Source of the DNA: Strix aluco | Taxonomy: Eukaryota; Chordata; Aves; Strigiformes; Strigidae | Length of the DNA: 64,000 nucleotides | NCBI RefSeq assembly: GCF_031877795.1 | Contig: NC_133938.1 | Coordinates: 10,758,920 to 10,822,919, forward strand | Direction of reading: 5' to 3' | Shown: positions 13,501-23,201 of the stretch, one piece after another | How positions within the stretch are numbered: position 1 is the stretch's first letter | How the letters are laid out: every line of letters begins with the position of its first letter | The notes under the pieces: model-generated | Told to the model about the DNA's origin: nothing | Database searches by the model: none | The model's input: only the letters and a program-made list of their open reading frames with translations | Position numbers and translations under genes: made by a program

Positions 13501-14647
13501 CCTCTGCAAGTTTTTGCTGTACCAAAGCAAGACTTTATGGCCACTGAGGGCAGCTCAGGGTGTTGCAGTCACACAGGTCACTACCCTCAAACACACCCCA
13601 CCACCAGCACATCCCCGGCTGAGGTGTTGCAGCTGCCCCCTTCCCCAGCCCAAGGGGTTTTGGTGCCAGCAGCAGGGCAGAAACCCCCATGCAGGGCAGT
13701 CAAGCCAGCAGCGCCACCAGCTACCCCCTGACCCCAGACGGACCCACACGGCCAGCTCAGACACTGGCCATCATCACACTGCCACAAGTTCCTCTGTCTG
13801 GGGAAGCTGCCCACTCACCCAGGGAAGCAGCTGAGCAGTCCCCAGCCCTGCCCCAGTCCTGCCCTCCACCCGCTCGACCTTTCCCACCAGCCCCAAGTCC
13901 TGGCAGGAGCTTTAAGGAGTGTTTCACCAGGGCGAGCCTGGGGGCTCTGCAACCCCCCCCTTCCCAAGGCTACATCCCACCACACCCCCTTCCAGGTGGC
14001 TCCACTGCTTCTGCAGAGCCAGGGTAGCTCTCAGGAGCCCCACTACCCTTTGCCCTGGGTGGAAGCAGAGGGTGTGTGTGCTCTGGAGACCCCCAAAGCC
14101 CCAACACCTCAGGTCACTATCACGCACATGGGCTGCTCCCCTACAGAGATGGGGCCCCCCAGGCAGGGACCCAGCAAACCCCACTACTCTGGGGCACCCA
14201 CCACCCTCCACTAGACCTTCAGCACAGGGAGGGACATTGGTGGCTGATGCAACAGTCACCGTCCCCAGAGCCCAGGACAGTCCCCCGGGCTTTGGCCAGA
14301 GCTGGAGAGCGACAGACCCCCCCCCACAAGGTTAAGTCCTCAGCTTGGGGCCAGAAACCAGATCTCGCACCCCACCGGGGTCTCAGGAGCATGAGTCCCA
14401 CCAACAGCCAACATCCCCCTCTCCATCTCCCACAGAAGGGACACGGAGGGGCAGGAGAGCCCACACGGGTGGGTACCCCCCAGGAGCCGCTCCCGCAGAC
14501 TCCAGCCCCTCACCCCAGTTTCCCGGGGCAGCGGGGGGACACTGCCAGGCTCGGATCCCCCGGCAAAGACAGCAGCTGGGGTGCACTTACGAATATGGCC
14601 AGGTTGAAGAGGATCATCATGACCTTGATAAAGGTGAAGCACCCCAT
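10479..14647 (-). CDS. TSPAN1: TSPAN1 (tetraspanin-1), complete, seven coding exons
   Basis: A four-pass membrane protein of the tetraspanin family that organises membrane microdomains. The exons (14591-14647, 13213-13419, 12715-12789, 11895-11993, 11374-11511, 10800-10883, 10479-10532) add up to 714 bases, 237 residues plus stop; human TSPAN1 is 241. All junctions are AG/GT and all exons are in phase 0, typical of tetraspanins. The start [19 protein letters not shown] is close to the mammalian N-terminus. Membrane segments lie near residues 12-35, 52-75, 89-112 and 212-232. The large extracellular loop carries the CCG motif (149-151) and six cysteines (149, 150, 174, 175, 181, 194). N-glycosylation sequons are at N141, N154 and N182. 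The C-terminus YLYCQLDQK is cytoplasmic. Synteny with POMGNT1 supports orthology. Confidence 0.97.
10800..10883 (-). CDS. TSPAN1: TSPAN1 coding exon 6
   Basis: It encodes residues 193-220 ([20 protein letters not shown] and AAGIAALE): the sixth loop cysteine and the start of membrane segment 4. The acceptor is cctgcag and the donor is gtgagt. Confidence 0.95.
11374..11511 (-). CDS. TSPAN1: TSPAN1 coding exon 5 (CCG exon)
   Basis: It encodes residues 147-192, including [17 protein letters not shown] and EPCNIT. It supplies five of the six loop cysteines and two glycosylation sequons. The acceptor is ctcttag and the donor is gtatgg. Confidence 0.96.
11895..11993 (-). CDS. TSPAN1: TSPAN1 coding exon 4
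   Basis: It encodes residues 114-146 ([18 protein letters not shown] ... IWNVTMTE), the first helices of the large extracellular loop, with a glycosylation sequon at N141. The donor is gtgtgc, slightly weak but a GT. Confidence 0.94.
12715..12789 (-). CDS. TSPAN1: TSPAN1 coding exon 3
   Basis: It encodes residues 89-113, membrane segment 3 ([20 protein letters not shown] and VYTGL). The acceptor is atcctag and the donor is gtgagt. The glutamate within segment 3 is usual for the family. Confidence 0.95.
13213..13419 (-). CDS. TSPAN1: TSPAN1 coding exon 2
   Basis: It encodes residues 20-88: the end of membrane segment 1 ([16 protein letters not shown]), the small extracellular loop, membrane segment 2 ([17 protein letters not shown]) and the [10 protein letters not shown] turn into the cytoplasm. 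The donor is gtatgg. Confidence 0.96.
13420..14590 (-). other. TSPAN1: TSPAN1 intron 1 of the coding region
   Basis: Intron of about 1.2 kb, the largest within the TSPAN1 coding region. It is C-rich with short homopolymer runs. The other coding introns are 383-721 bases (10884-11373, 11512-11894, 11994-12714) and 423 bases (12790-13212). I see nothing else in them. Confidence 0.75.
14591..14647 (-). CDS. TSPAN1: TSPAN1 coding exon 1 (start codon)
   Basis: It encodes residues 1-19, [19 protein letters not shown], the short cytoplasmic tail with C3 (likely palmitoylated) and the start of membrane segment 1. The exon itself begins at 14655, eight bases of leader after acceptor ccccag, and ends before gtaagt. 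The ATG follows the sequence caaaa. Confidence 0.96.
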
Positions 14648-14689
14648 TTTTGCACCTGGGGAGAGCAGAGAGGTTATTAGTGGGAGCCC

Positions 14690-15200
14690 CCACCCCGGCA
14701 CAGCCACTGCACTCCCGCGAGCGGGGCTTAGACCCCTCCAGGGGAGTCTGGGGGCTCCCCACGGGCAGAGGGGGGGAACCCACAGCACCCACTCCCCGAA
14801 ACGCCGAGCCCAGCCTACCTGAGCGGAGAGCAGGTCCCAGCACCCCGACCCAGCCCGCCCTGACCGCACTGCTGCCCCCACCCCGCCGCCGCCGCCCTTT
14901 AAGCGGGAGTGGCCCGGGGGCCGCCCCCACCGCCGGAGCCCCCCCCGCCCCATCCGGCCGCCGGGGCCACCCCCCGGGGGTGGCGAAGCCACGCGTGTCC
15001 CTGGGTGCCTGGGAGCTTGCTGCCCTCTGCCGCCAGCGCCGCCCGCCCCGGGGGACACGGGTAGCCCGGCCGGCTGCTGCCCGCGGCCATCGCCGTGGCC
15101 TCTTGGCGAGGGGGGGGGCGGGATAGTATGTCCCGGTCCCGCTGCTGCTGGGAGCCGACAGCCCTCCCGGGGCCCACACACGTGCCTGTGTTCCCCTCGA
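14690..15200 (-). promoter_or_regulatory. TSPAN1: TSPAN1 CpG-island promoter with predicted non-coding exon 1
   Basis: The sequence is dense in CpG and GCC/GGC repeats. On the minus strand a good donor (CTCAG followed by gtaggc) lies at 14819/14818. A non-coding first exon from roughly 14.9 kb to 14819 would splice to the exon starting at 14655. A TTTAAG-like motif sits near 14898. The exact start site cannot be read from the sequence. Confidence 0.6.
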
Positions 15201-18200
15201 GTCCCCACCCGACAGAGCCCCGCGGAGCAGGAGGCTGGGACCCCTGGGATGGGGACTTCGGGGGGCAACGTTATTGGTCCTGGAACAGGGGGGTTTCACC
15301 CCGTGGTGGTCGTGCCACCCCCCTGCCCTCCTCCACAGGCGCTGGGCAGCGGTGCTGAGCACTGTGTTTGGGATTTTCCAGCCATGGGCAGCCCCACGGG
15401 TCACCACCCCCCTCTGCCACCCACTGCCGGCACGACCACGGTTGAGTCACCCCGTCTCTTCGCAGGCTGGGGCTGTGGGTGCGCTGCTGGCCCCGCTGCT
15501 CGGAGCGGCTCAGGCAGGGATCTCTCCAAAACCCCGATCTCCAGCCTTCTGGGCCAAAACAGAAGCAGGCAGAGGAGGCCACCGGGGAACGGCCATGCAA
15601 GCCAAAGGAGAAGCCAAAGCTGTATGGGCCGTCCCTAACTCTTGTGAAGGGAGGCAGATTACTGCCGGCGGAGACACAGCAGGGTGATGGCAGGAGAGGA
15701 CAGTGAGAGCCATAACAGATGCCAGCGCTGGAGCAGGTCAGCAGAGACCTGCTATTGCCTAAGGGCTGCCAAAAGTGGTTTTCTTTGGAAAGATGTTTTG
15801 AAACAGGGCTGGTTTCCCAAGGAGTGGGGCTGCAGCAGAGAGCCAAAGAGCACATGGGGGGATGCTGCGTCCCCAGGCCTGACTGTGGGGGTGGTCCTTG
15901 GCCATCCAGAGCACCTTTGGGGCAGGGGCTCATGTTGGTCCCCTCCCCAGCACCCACAGTGTCCCTTCAGCTTGTCATCAAGCTGAGGAGTGATGCAGGA
16001 GCCCTTGTCCTGCAACAGCAGGCAGGAAACGCAGGCTCTGGGTGCTCATCACACTCTGCCCCACACCCGGCTCCCCCAGAACCCCACAGCAAATTCCCTG
16101 CCTGGCCATAATGATACATTTCAGCAGGATGAAGTCAGCCCTGTTGAGCTCCAGCCAAAGCCCAGAGGTATTTGGGGGAAGCCTTCAACCCCCCCAGGCA
16201 CCCTGGGTATTAATGCAACCTGTACTGGAACTGGGGGCTTTAACCCTTTTCCCCTCACTGCCTGCAGCCTCAGCCCTTCCCTGCAGCAGCTGCCCACCCA
16301 CTGCTGCCACGAAGCAGCTCAGAGTGAGGGGGTAAGCCTTCACCCCTCTCCCAGAGGGGCACCGATGCTCCCTAAATACAAATGAAGGCCCCCATCCTAT
16401 CGCCCCTCTCCCAAAAGTTGCTCCCTCCCAGTCTGACCCTATTCACTGCATGTAATCCCCTCACCCTAAAAATAATTTTTGGCAAATACATAAATACTCG
16501 CTCTCATTCCCAATCGTTCCCAGCCATGGGGAAAACCAAAGGACAAGCTATGGGCTCCTCCACTCACCTCCCCAGAGCCTGGCGCCGCAGCCTGGGGTTT
16601 GGCCGCTCCCCAGCGGCACCCATCTGAGCCCCATTAGGGAGCCAGGGCTGGACTTTCTGGCTCTCCAGGAAGGCCTGGCCTGACCACGGCAGGACAAGCC
16701 CAGTGACATTCCCATATCCCTCCTGCCTGGCAGGGCCCTGTCAACTCCCCGCTGTTCTCATCCCTGCACGCAGCCCGGCTGGACCCTGAGCATCCCTTTC
16801 CCCGGAGCGTGGGGATGCCTCTCACGGGGTGTGGGTTGCATGGCTCCTGTGACCTGGTCCTGGGAGGCTGAGAGCAGGAAAGTGGCCATAAGCCACATAA
16901 GTCCTCTGTCCCCAGTCCAGCGTCTAGTCCCTGCCTGGGGGAACGCAGGAGCCAGACACATGCCTGGTGTCAGGATCCAGCCATGGTGTCTGCACCGAGC
17001 ACCCATCCCTGGGCTTTTCTTCAAGGAAAAGCTGCAAGCTTTGCTCCCAGCCTCACACCTCTTCCCACTCCTGTTCTCATTTTGAGTGTTCAAGTGCTGA
17101 ATTTCCACCCTGCTGATAATCCTGGGCCTTGGCACCCTCAGTTAACAGCCAGGCTCACTGCGGGCACGGCCTCCCCTGCATCAGGGCCTTCTTACCCAGG
17201 GCTCCAGCTTGGCCGTGCAGGCAGCTGCTGGATGCTTCAAGGAGGAGGCATTTTGGAGCAGCCATCCATTGCTCTCTACAGGCAAATTAGTCTGGGATGC
17301 TAAGAAAGCATCTGCTTGGGAATAGGTGGGGGGAACTCTAAACCAACATCTCACACCCAGTGGGGCATGGGGCACCCTCCTACCAGCAGGGCTTACTGGA
17401 GCCTGCTCAGCCTTCTGTATTAATTAGCAAATGCTAACTAGCCTGAGCAATCTGCCAGTGAGGAGGCCAGGTGGGTGCTGAGCTGGGCTTGCTTGGCTTA
17501 ATGCCATCCACAGGGACTCAACCGGGCACAGGGGACATCCCCCCTGTGCCTCAGTTTCCTTCCTGGTAAAGCATCAGGTAACAAGCCCCAAGAAGGCCCA
17601 ACCATGGAGACGAGCACAGCCCAGGATTAGTGGGATTTCAGGGTAGCCCCAGCCAGGTGAGCCCCTTGCAAGGGCTTTCATGTGTGTGTTTTGGGCTGAC
17701 AGCATCTGTCCAGCTGTCTGTTCAGTGTCCAGTCACCTGGGGAGTGGTGGATGGATGGACGCACTGCAGTGTGCCAGAGGTGAACCTGGCTTTGGATTTG
17801 CAGATGGGACTTACTGAATGTTTCAAATTTGTGCTGTTCCCACCTCCTGCTGGGGAGAAATAAAAATCTACAGGAGCCATGTTTTTGACATCTTGAAAAT
17901 GAAATATTGCAGTTCTCAGCTTTGAAAGGACTCAAAGCATTTTGACCGGAGAACTGGGGAAATCACCAATTCTGCCACCCTGGGAGGGACCAGGCAGTGG
18001 GATCGCACCGATTTCCCCACAGCTGCAGCTCCTGCTTCAGGGGAATCCTCCCCATTTCTGTGGCCATGTGCAAAACCACAACTTGAGTCCAAAAAACAGG
18101 AGCTGCCCCACCTGGTGCCATGATCTGTGCCATGTGGGGCCCAGGGTGTAAATTTGGGAGTGATAAGTGGGGGCTGCAAGTATGTCCCAGCAGTGCATCA

Positions 18201-21200
18201 CCCCGGTGTGAGTCCCTCAGGGTAATGATCCGACCCTGCACCTTACGTAGCTGATTTTAATCGTGATGCTGTTTCTAGCTGTGTGTTAATAATGCAATTA
18301 AAGAGGGGCTCGATGACATCTCCCTGCCTGTGTATCAGGCTGAACTTCTTGTGGTGCATTTACCCCCCGCAGTGAGTCCCCCCATGCCTGCCCTGCTGCT
18401 GGCTGCCTGCCCGCATCCGCCCCTCCAGATAGCATTTTCTTGTTTCTCACATGTGTCCAGGCCGGCAAATCCCTCCCAAATTAATTAACAAGAGCCATGC
18501 CGAGGCACCAGCTGCTGTAAAGCCAAGCCGGGTGGATTTGGGAATGCGGAGGGTTGCACTGCAGGGTCACGTCAGGACAACCTTGTGTTTGAGCGCTGAT
18601 GCTCTGGGGAGAGCAGGCAAGAGCCAGGCTGCAAAGCCTTTGCCGTTGTCTTGCCAGCGAGGATGGCCAGGGCCGCCTGGTTGATGGAGCTTTCTCCTGC
18701 CATGGGAAGGGTGTGGGACCTGGCCCAGCTCGGGGCTCGGTGCCCAGGGAAGCGATATTGAGGGGCCGTTGGTCCCCGGTGCTGTGCTGGAATGCCCTGC
18801 TGGCACAGCTGTGTCTCTGCCAGCACCCGTTCTGGCAGCTCCCGGCACCTGCGGTGCTGTGAAGCTTCAACCCTCCAGAGAGGTGCAAGAAAGCCCCAGT
18901 GCCAGCCCCAGACAGTGCCCCAAGCCTTCCCTTATGTTCCTCAGCATCTCCCTCCCCAGGCTGGGGGTACCCCCAGCCCAGCCGGGCAGCTCGACTGCGG
19001 TGGCAGAGCTTGGCTGTGAGAGCGAGCGGCTCCCAGCTGCCCACAAGCACTGTGCTGGGAGGTTGTTTGAAGAAGCACTTGGCTCTTCCTAAACCAAAAC
19101 CTACAGAGACCAGAGCTCACTCCTTGGCACCCTGGGAGAAAACCAAGAGAGAGGGAGTTTTTCTGCTCCTGAAGAGAAGAGAAAGCAAAGCATGGCCCTC
19201 TCCTAAGGGGAAAACAGAGATGAAACCAAAAAAGCCGACTCCTAAATATCATCAGAAATCAAACATCGTTTCTCTCTGATTTCTCCAGCTGGGAAGGGCT
19301 CAGCCTGGTTTCACAGCCTCACTTACTCCAGCCGGGCACATTAACAACTCTATTTATGCTCTATTTATTCACAGCCGTGTGGCTAACTTGCCACGGTTGC
19401 TACCGGGAAGCATGAGGCGAGTGCAGCCAGCACACCCTGGGGCTGGGTGGGATGGCGCTGGGCAGCCCCCGAAGAAAAGTGGGGAGCAGTGGGGCTACCC
19501 CTGTTGCTTTGAGAAGGCTGGGATGGGCAGCCAAGGTGGGTGCCTGCCGAGCACACCCCAGTCATGCTCCCACCAAGAGCTGTCCCTTCAGACAGGAGAG
19601 AAGAGGGGCTTGCAGCAGGGCAGGGGGACCCTGGCAAGGAAATGTGTTGCTTTCCCCACCGTAGCCCCATCCTGGGCTGTACGGATGGTGAGCAAAGGGG
19701 GACTTGAAGGGGAATGTGGGGTGCAAGGATGCCTCCTTCTGCACATCCTGCAGAAAAGCAAAGGCCAGTCAAGTCAAAGGCAACACTCTCATTGCAATGA
19801 GTGCTGCTCATTAAGCAAACGAGGAAGGATCTGTAACTAATCAGGACCTGACAGGCAGCTCCTCCGCTTGCTCAAAAAATAGCTGTGAAGACCTGAAGCA
19901 CCTTTACTTATTCATAGGGTGCTTCATGAGGACTCCCTGCTTGTCTTGGGGATGTGCCCACCTCCGGGCTGGAGTGAGGTTGGGATTTAAATTAACACTG
20001 TAGGGATGACACAGGGTGAGGGGCAGCCCAGGGTGGGGGAGTTTTGGAAAAGTTCCTGCTGCAGTACAGCTGGTGTGGGGGGTGAGGGCTGCTCTGGGGG
20101 GGATGTCTGGAGGCAAGCAATGAGGAGGAGCCCTGGGACAGGAGCTGGCCATGCTGGGGAGGGCTGGGGTGATGCTCAGCCCTGTCTGGGGATGAGGGGC
20201 AAAGGGCTCCAGCAGGAGATGGTGAGGACCCTCAGGAGGAGAAAATGCCTACTCCTGGGAAGGAGGGATCCCACTCAGCAGTCTGGGAAAGGGAGATGGT
20301 GGGTGTCATGCCAGGGTGTTTCCCCACCCCAGAGCCCTGGGACTGTGTTAATTCCTGGCCTGTATATAAGATTGATCCTAGGATAGGATGGGTGATAATG
20401 TGAGATGGTAATGTACCCACCAGCCTTGACAGCTCTAATCCTTTCCCCAGGCAGCCCCTAGAGCGCTGGCACTGTGCTCAGCCCTGTTTGCCTTGACAGC
20501 CCTCATGGGACAGGCTGGGGGATCAAGCAGGGCTTTAGGCACCCAGCAAAACCCCTTTGTCCCCAATGGGGCACAGGGGACATGACTGGGGCAGCCCCAG
20601 GCAGGGAAGCACAACTCAGGAGGGCAGCATCTGGCTGTTTACAGCCGACTCTGACTCTGTCCCAGCAGCTGTGGCCGCAGCACAGTGCCAGCAAAAACGG
20701 GATAAGGGAGAGAAAAAGCCCTTTTAGTCCCTGAAGGCCAGCAGCTGGGCTGGATCCGGGGTGGGGAGCGGGGCAGCGGGGGATGCGTGCTGCCCAGGGA
20801 AATGCAGCTGGGGTGAAATCCCCCAGGATTCTGCTGCTGCCCTGCACAGTCAGACCATGTGCTGCAGGGAAAGGAGAGGGGAGTTTGCTTAAATTATGGG
20901 TGAGAAGGGCCACACATCTGCAATGCTCTGCTGGCCTTTGTGCCTCAGTTTCCTCAGCCCCTTCCCTGCACCTGGGGTGCCCCCTTGGACCTCGTGCCAC
21001 CCCTGTGCTGCTCCAGTGCTGGCCCGGATTCAGCCAGCGTGCATTTCCCAGAGCCTGTGTTTTAGGTACCATCTATTTTTAGGATGCCCAAACTGCAGCA
21101 AAGATGGCACCCCCAGCACGGGTGTCCCCCAGCTGGAAGTGAGATGAGAACTGATGCTCTTTTTGCATGCAACAGCACTGTTGTTGTCACGGGCTGGTGA

Positions 21201-21700
21201 TGTCTGCGTGTCCCTGCTGTGGCAGAGTTTGGCCTTTTCCCCGTGAGCCCTACCAGCCCCCTTCAAGTTCTGCCCCATTATATTTTAATTGCTGCCTCGT
21301 TAATTTTTAGGGACCCTCACTGCATGCGGGAGCTCTCGCAGCATCGCCCAGCATTGTTTTACGGGGTGCCCAGCCCTTACCCCGGGTCTGGGGGATGTTT
21401 CTAGGGAAATGCTCAGGAGGAGAGTGAGAAACCGGAGCATCCCTGGGCTGGGATTCTCCATGGCAGCTTCTGCCTGTCCAGTGGGTGTTTTCTAGCCTGG
21501 CTAAGGGATGGGGTCCTCTGGGGTTGGGCAGGGTGCTGTGGAGGTGCTGGTCCATGGGATGCTGGTCCTCCCCTGTCCTTTCGCATCCCTAAAGATGGAT
21601 GAAGGCGTCGCCCCCCAGCCCCCCCCATCTGTGGCTCCCCAACCCACAGAGGAGGCAATTTGGGAGCAGAGATGCTGCATCTGGGGATGAAATCATCCAC
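15200..21700. other. Divergent intergenic region between TSPAN1 and PIK3R3
   Basis: About 6.5 kb between two opposed promoters. I see no convincing exon. An AT-rich, motif-dense stretch at 18240-18320 may be a conserved element. Short AT-rich segments occur near 16450-16500 and 19230-19380. Human P3R3URF lies upstream of PIK3R3, but I could not identify a counterpart here. Confidence 0.6.
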
Positions 21701-21902
21701 CTACTCCTACAATTCCCCACCTCCCCGGTAGCCGGGCGCCCCCCCCCCCCCGCCGCGTTGCGGCGGGGGGGGGCGCCCGGCTACCGGGGAGGGGGAGGAG
21801 GGACGCTGACATCACCGCCGGAGCGCGGCTCGGCGGAGCCGGGGCGGCCGGACCGGCTCCGCTCCGCTCTCGTTCTCCGCTCCGGGGGAGCCACCGAGCC
21901 CG
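21700..21902 (+). promoter_or_regulatory. PIK3R3: PIK3R3 CpG-island promoter and predicted non-coding exon 1
   Basis: The sequence is very GC- and CpG-rich. It includes a CRE-like sequence (gctgacatcacc, near 21805) and ends in a consensus donor (CCCG followed by gtaagg at 21903). No ATG precedes the donor in the last ~100 bases, so the exon is probably all 5' UTR. The start site is inferred to lie near 21800-21840. Confidence 0.65.
21719..21791. repeat. Near-perfect inverted repeat (hairpin) at PIK3R3 promoter
   Basis: The left arm 21721-21756 and right arm 21760-21791 are reverse complements except that the C run is 13 long on the left and 9 G on the right. The paired part is 18 + 9 + 5 base pairs around a 3-base loop (gtt, 21757-21759). 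This is the most symmetrical structure in the window. It may be a genuine extrusion-prone element or a fold-back artefact of sequencing or assembly at a GC-rich site. Confidence 0.85.
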
Positions 21903-22495
21903 GTAAGGCTGGAGAGGCAGTGGGAGGGTTGTGGAAGGCGGGTGGATGGATGGACAGACGGATGGCCCCGCGGCTGCTGCTCATCATCCATCCCTCCATC
22001 CCTCTTCCGTGGGGTCCTGCGGGAAGATGGGGGGCAGCGGGTCGGCAGCAGCACAGCCTTTCCCCCCTTCCCCCGAGGAAGATGTCTCTCTCAGAGGAAT
22101 ATTTAAAAATGCACAAAAAAAAAAAAAAAAAAAAGAAGAAAGAAAAAAACCAAACCTCAAACCACCCAAAAATCCTACGTCTTCATCCGCCAGCTCCGTG
22201 CAGCAATGCCAGGCTGGAGCTGCCGGAGGGGAGCTGTGTGCAGCAGGAGGTTCCTCAGCACATATGTCTATTTTAAAAGCCCGTGGTGTGATCTCTTGCC
22301 CTACTTTCCAGACTCTTGCCGGTACTTTCCTTGCGTGCAGCAGCCGAGTCCTGCTGGCGGGAGCTCCCCGGGAAGCCAGAGCTGAGCGAGCAGCTGGGCT
22401 CTCCCCGCTGGCGAGAGACTGGGATGGGGGGACAGGGCAGTGGGGTTGGGGTCAAGACAGTGGTTTAGTCACTAACGTGCTGCCTTTCTCTCCAG
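21903..22495 (+). other. PIK3R3: PIK3R3 first intron (5' UTR), with A20 run
   Basis: A predicted intron of about 0.6 kb between gtaagg and a pyrimidine-rich ctctccag. It contains a run of 20 A at 22115-22134. No coding content was recognised. Confidence 0.55.
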
Positions 22496-22885
22496 CAGAG
22501 AGAAGAAGGTCCCCAGCGCCGTGTGGATGAGACCGGGCTGAGAAGAGGACAGCACGTTTGTACCCAGCACCCCAATTAGCTTCATTTTCTCCCCTCCATT
22601 TTCCCTGGTGATGAAAAGGCTCCCTACCCACACCTGAGCCAGTCCTGCCGAGCCCTGGGGCATCGGTGTGGCTCTGCAGTGATTTTGGGACTGGAAGGGT
22701 CAGGAGCTGCTCTCCAACACGGAGATTTTCCAACACTGAGATTTTTATTCTGAGTGCGCAGGGAAAGGAACGCTCCCCTACCCCGCTGCATTGCCCCAGC
22801 CCAGCCATACTTGCCCCGTGAGGGCACCCCAGGCCCCCGATGCCCAGTGGGATTTGGGCAGCGTGACCCACACCACGCCATCGCC
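22496..22885 (+). other. PIK3R3: PIK3R3 5' leader of exon 2, with upstream ATGs
   Basis: The acceptor ctctccagcag gives tandem AG sites at 22495 and 22498. The leader then holds uORFs at 22527-22541 (MRPG) and 22611-22637 (MKRLPTHT), an ATG at 22754 in frame with the SH3, and one at 22840 out of frame. A second possible acceptor (gtgcgcag ending at 22761) would remove the first three. A near-duplicate of about 19 bases (ccaacac...gagatttt) occurs at 22714-22746. Confidence 0.5.
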
Positions 22886-23201
22886 ATGGCCTCCTCGGAC
22901 GGGCTGCAGTACCGGGCTCTCTATGAGTACCAGAAGGACCGGGAGGAGGACCTGGCGCTGTGCCCTGGGGACGTGCTGACGGTCAGCAGGGCCGGGCTGC
23001 TCAGCAGCCCCGACTACAAGGACGGGGACGAGCGCAGCCCCCAGGGTTGGCTCCACGGCCTCAACGAGCGCACCAAGGAGCGCGGCGACTTCCCTGGCAC
23101 CTACGTGGAATACCTGGGTCCTGCGCGTGTCGTCACCGCCACCGCCAAGGCCAGGCCACGGCCCTTGCCCCCACCGCCCGCTGGAACCCCCACACCCTGG
23201 G
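22886..23201 (+). CDS. PIK3R3: PIK3R3 coding exon 1: start codon and SH3 domain
   Basis: It encodes residues 1-105, beginning [15 protein letters not shown]. The start is chosen because gccATGGCC is a strong Kozak context and the length before the SH3 equals that of p85-alpha (MSAEGYQYRALYDY, from memory). Ligand-binding SH3 residues ALYEY, the GW pair and FPGTYV are present. The exon ends in the proline-rich [12 protein letters not shown] region and donor gtgagt, phase 1. An in-frame ATG at 22754 would add 44 residues but has no family support. Confidence 0.93.

Noticed and set aside
14340-15407. 355-codon minus-strand open frame across the TSPAN1 5' region
   Set aside because: It runs through the TSPAN1 first coding exon in another frame and the CpG island. 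Composition is Arg/Gly/Pro-rich with no domain, typical of GC-rich DNA with few stops.
22754-22885. In-frame N-terminal extension of the SH3 protein
   Set aside because: The 44 added residues have no counterpart in p85 proteins, and the ATG at 22886 has the stronger context and family-consistent position.
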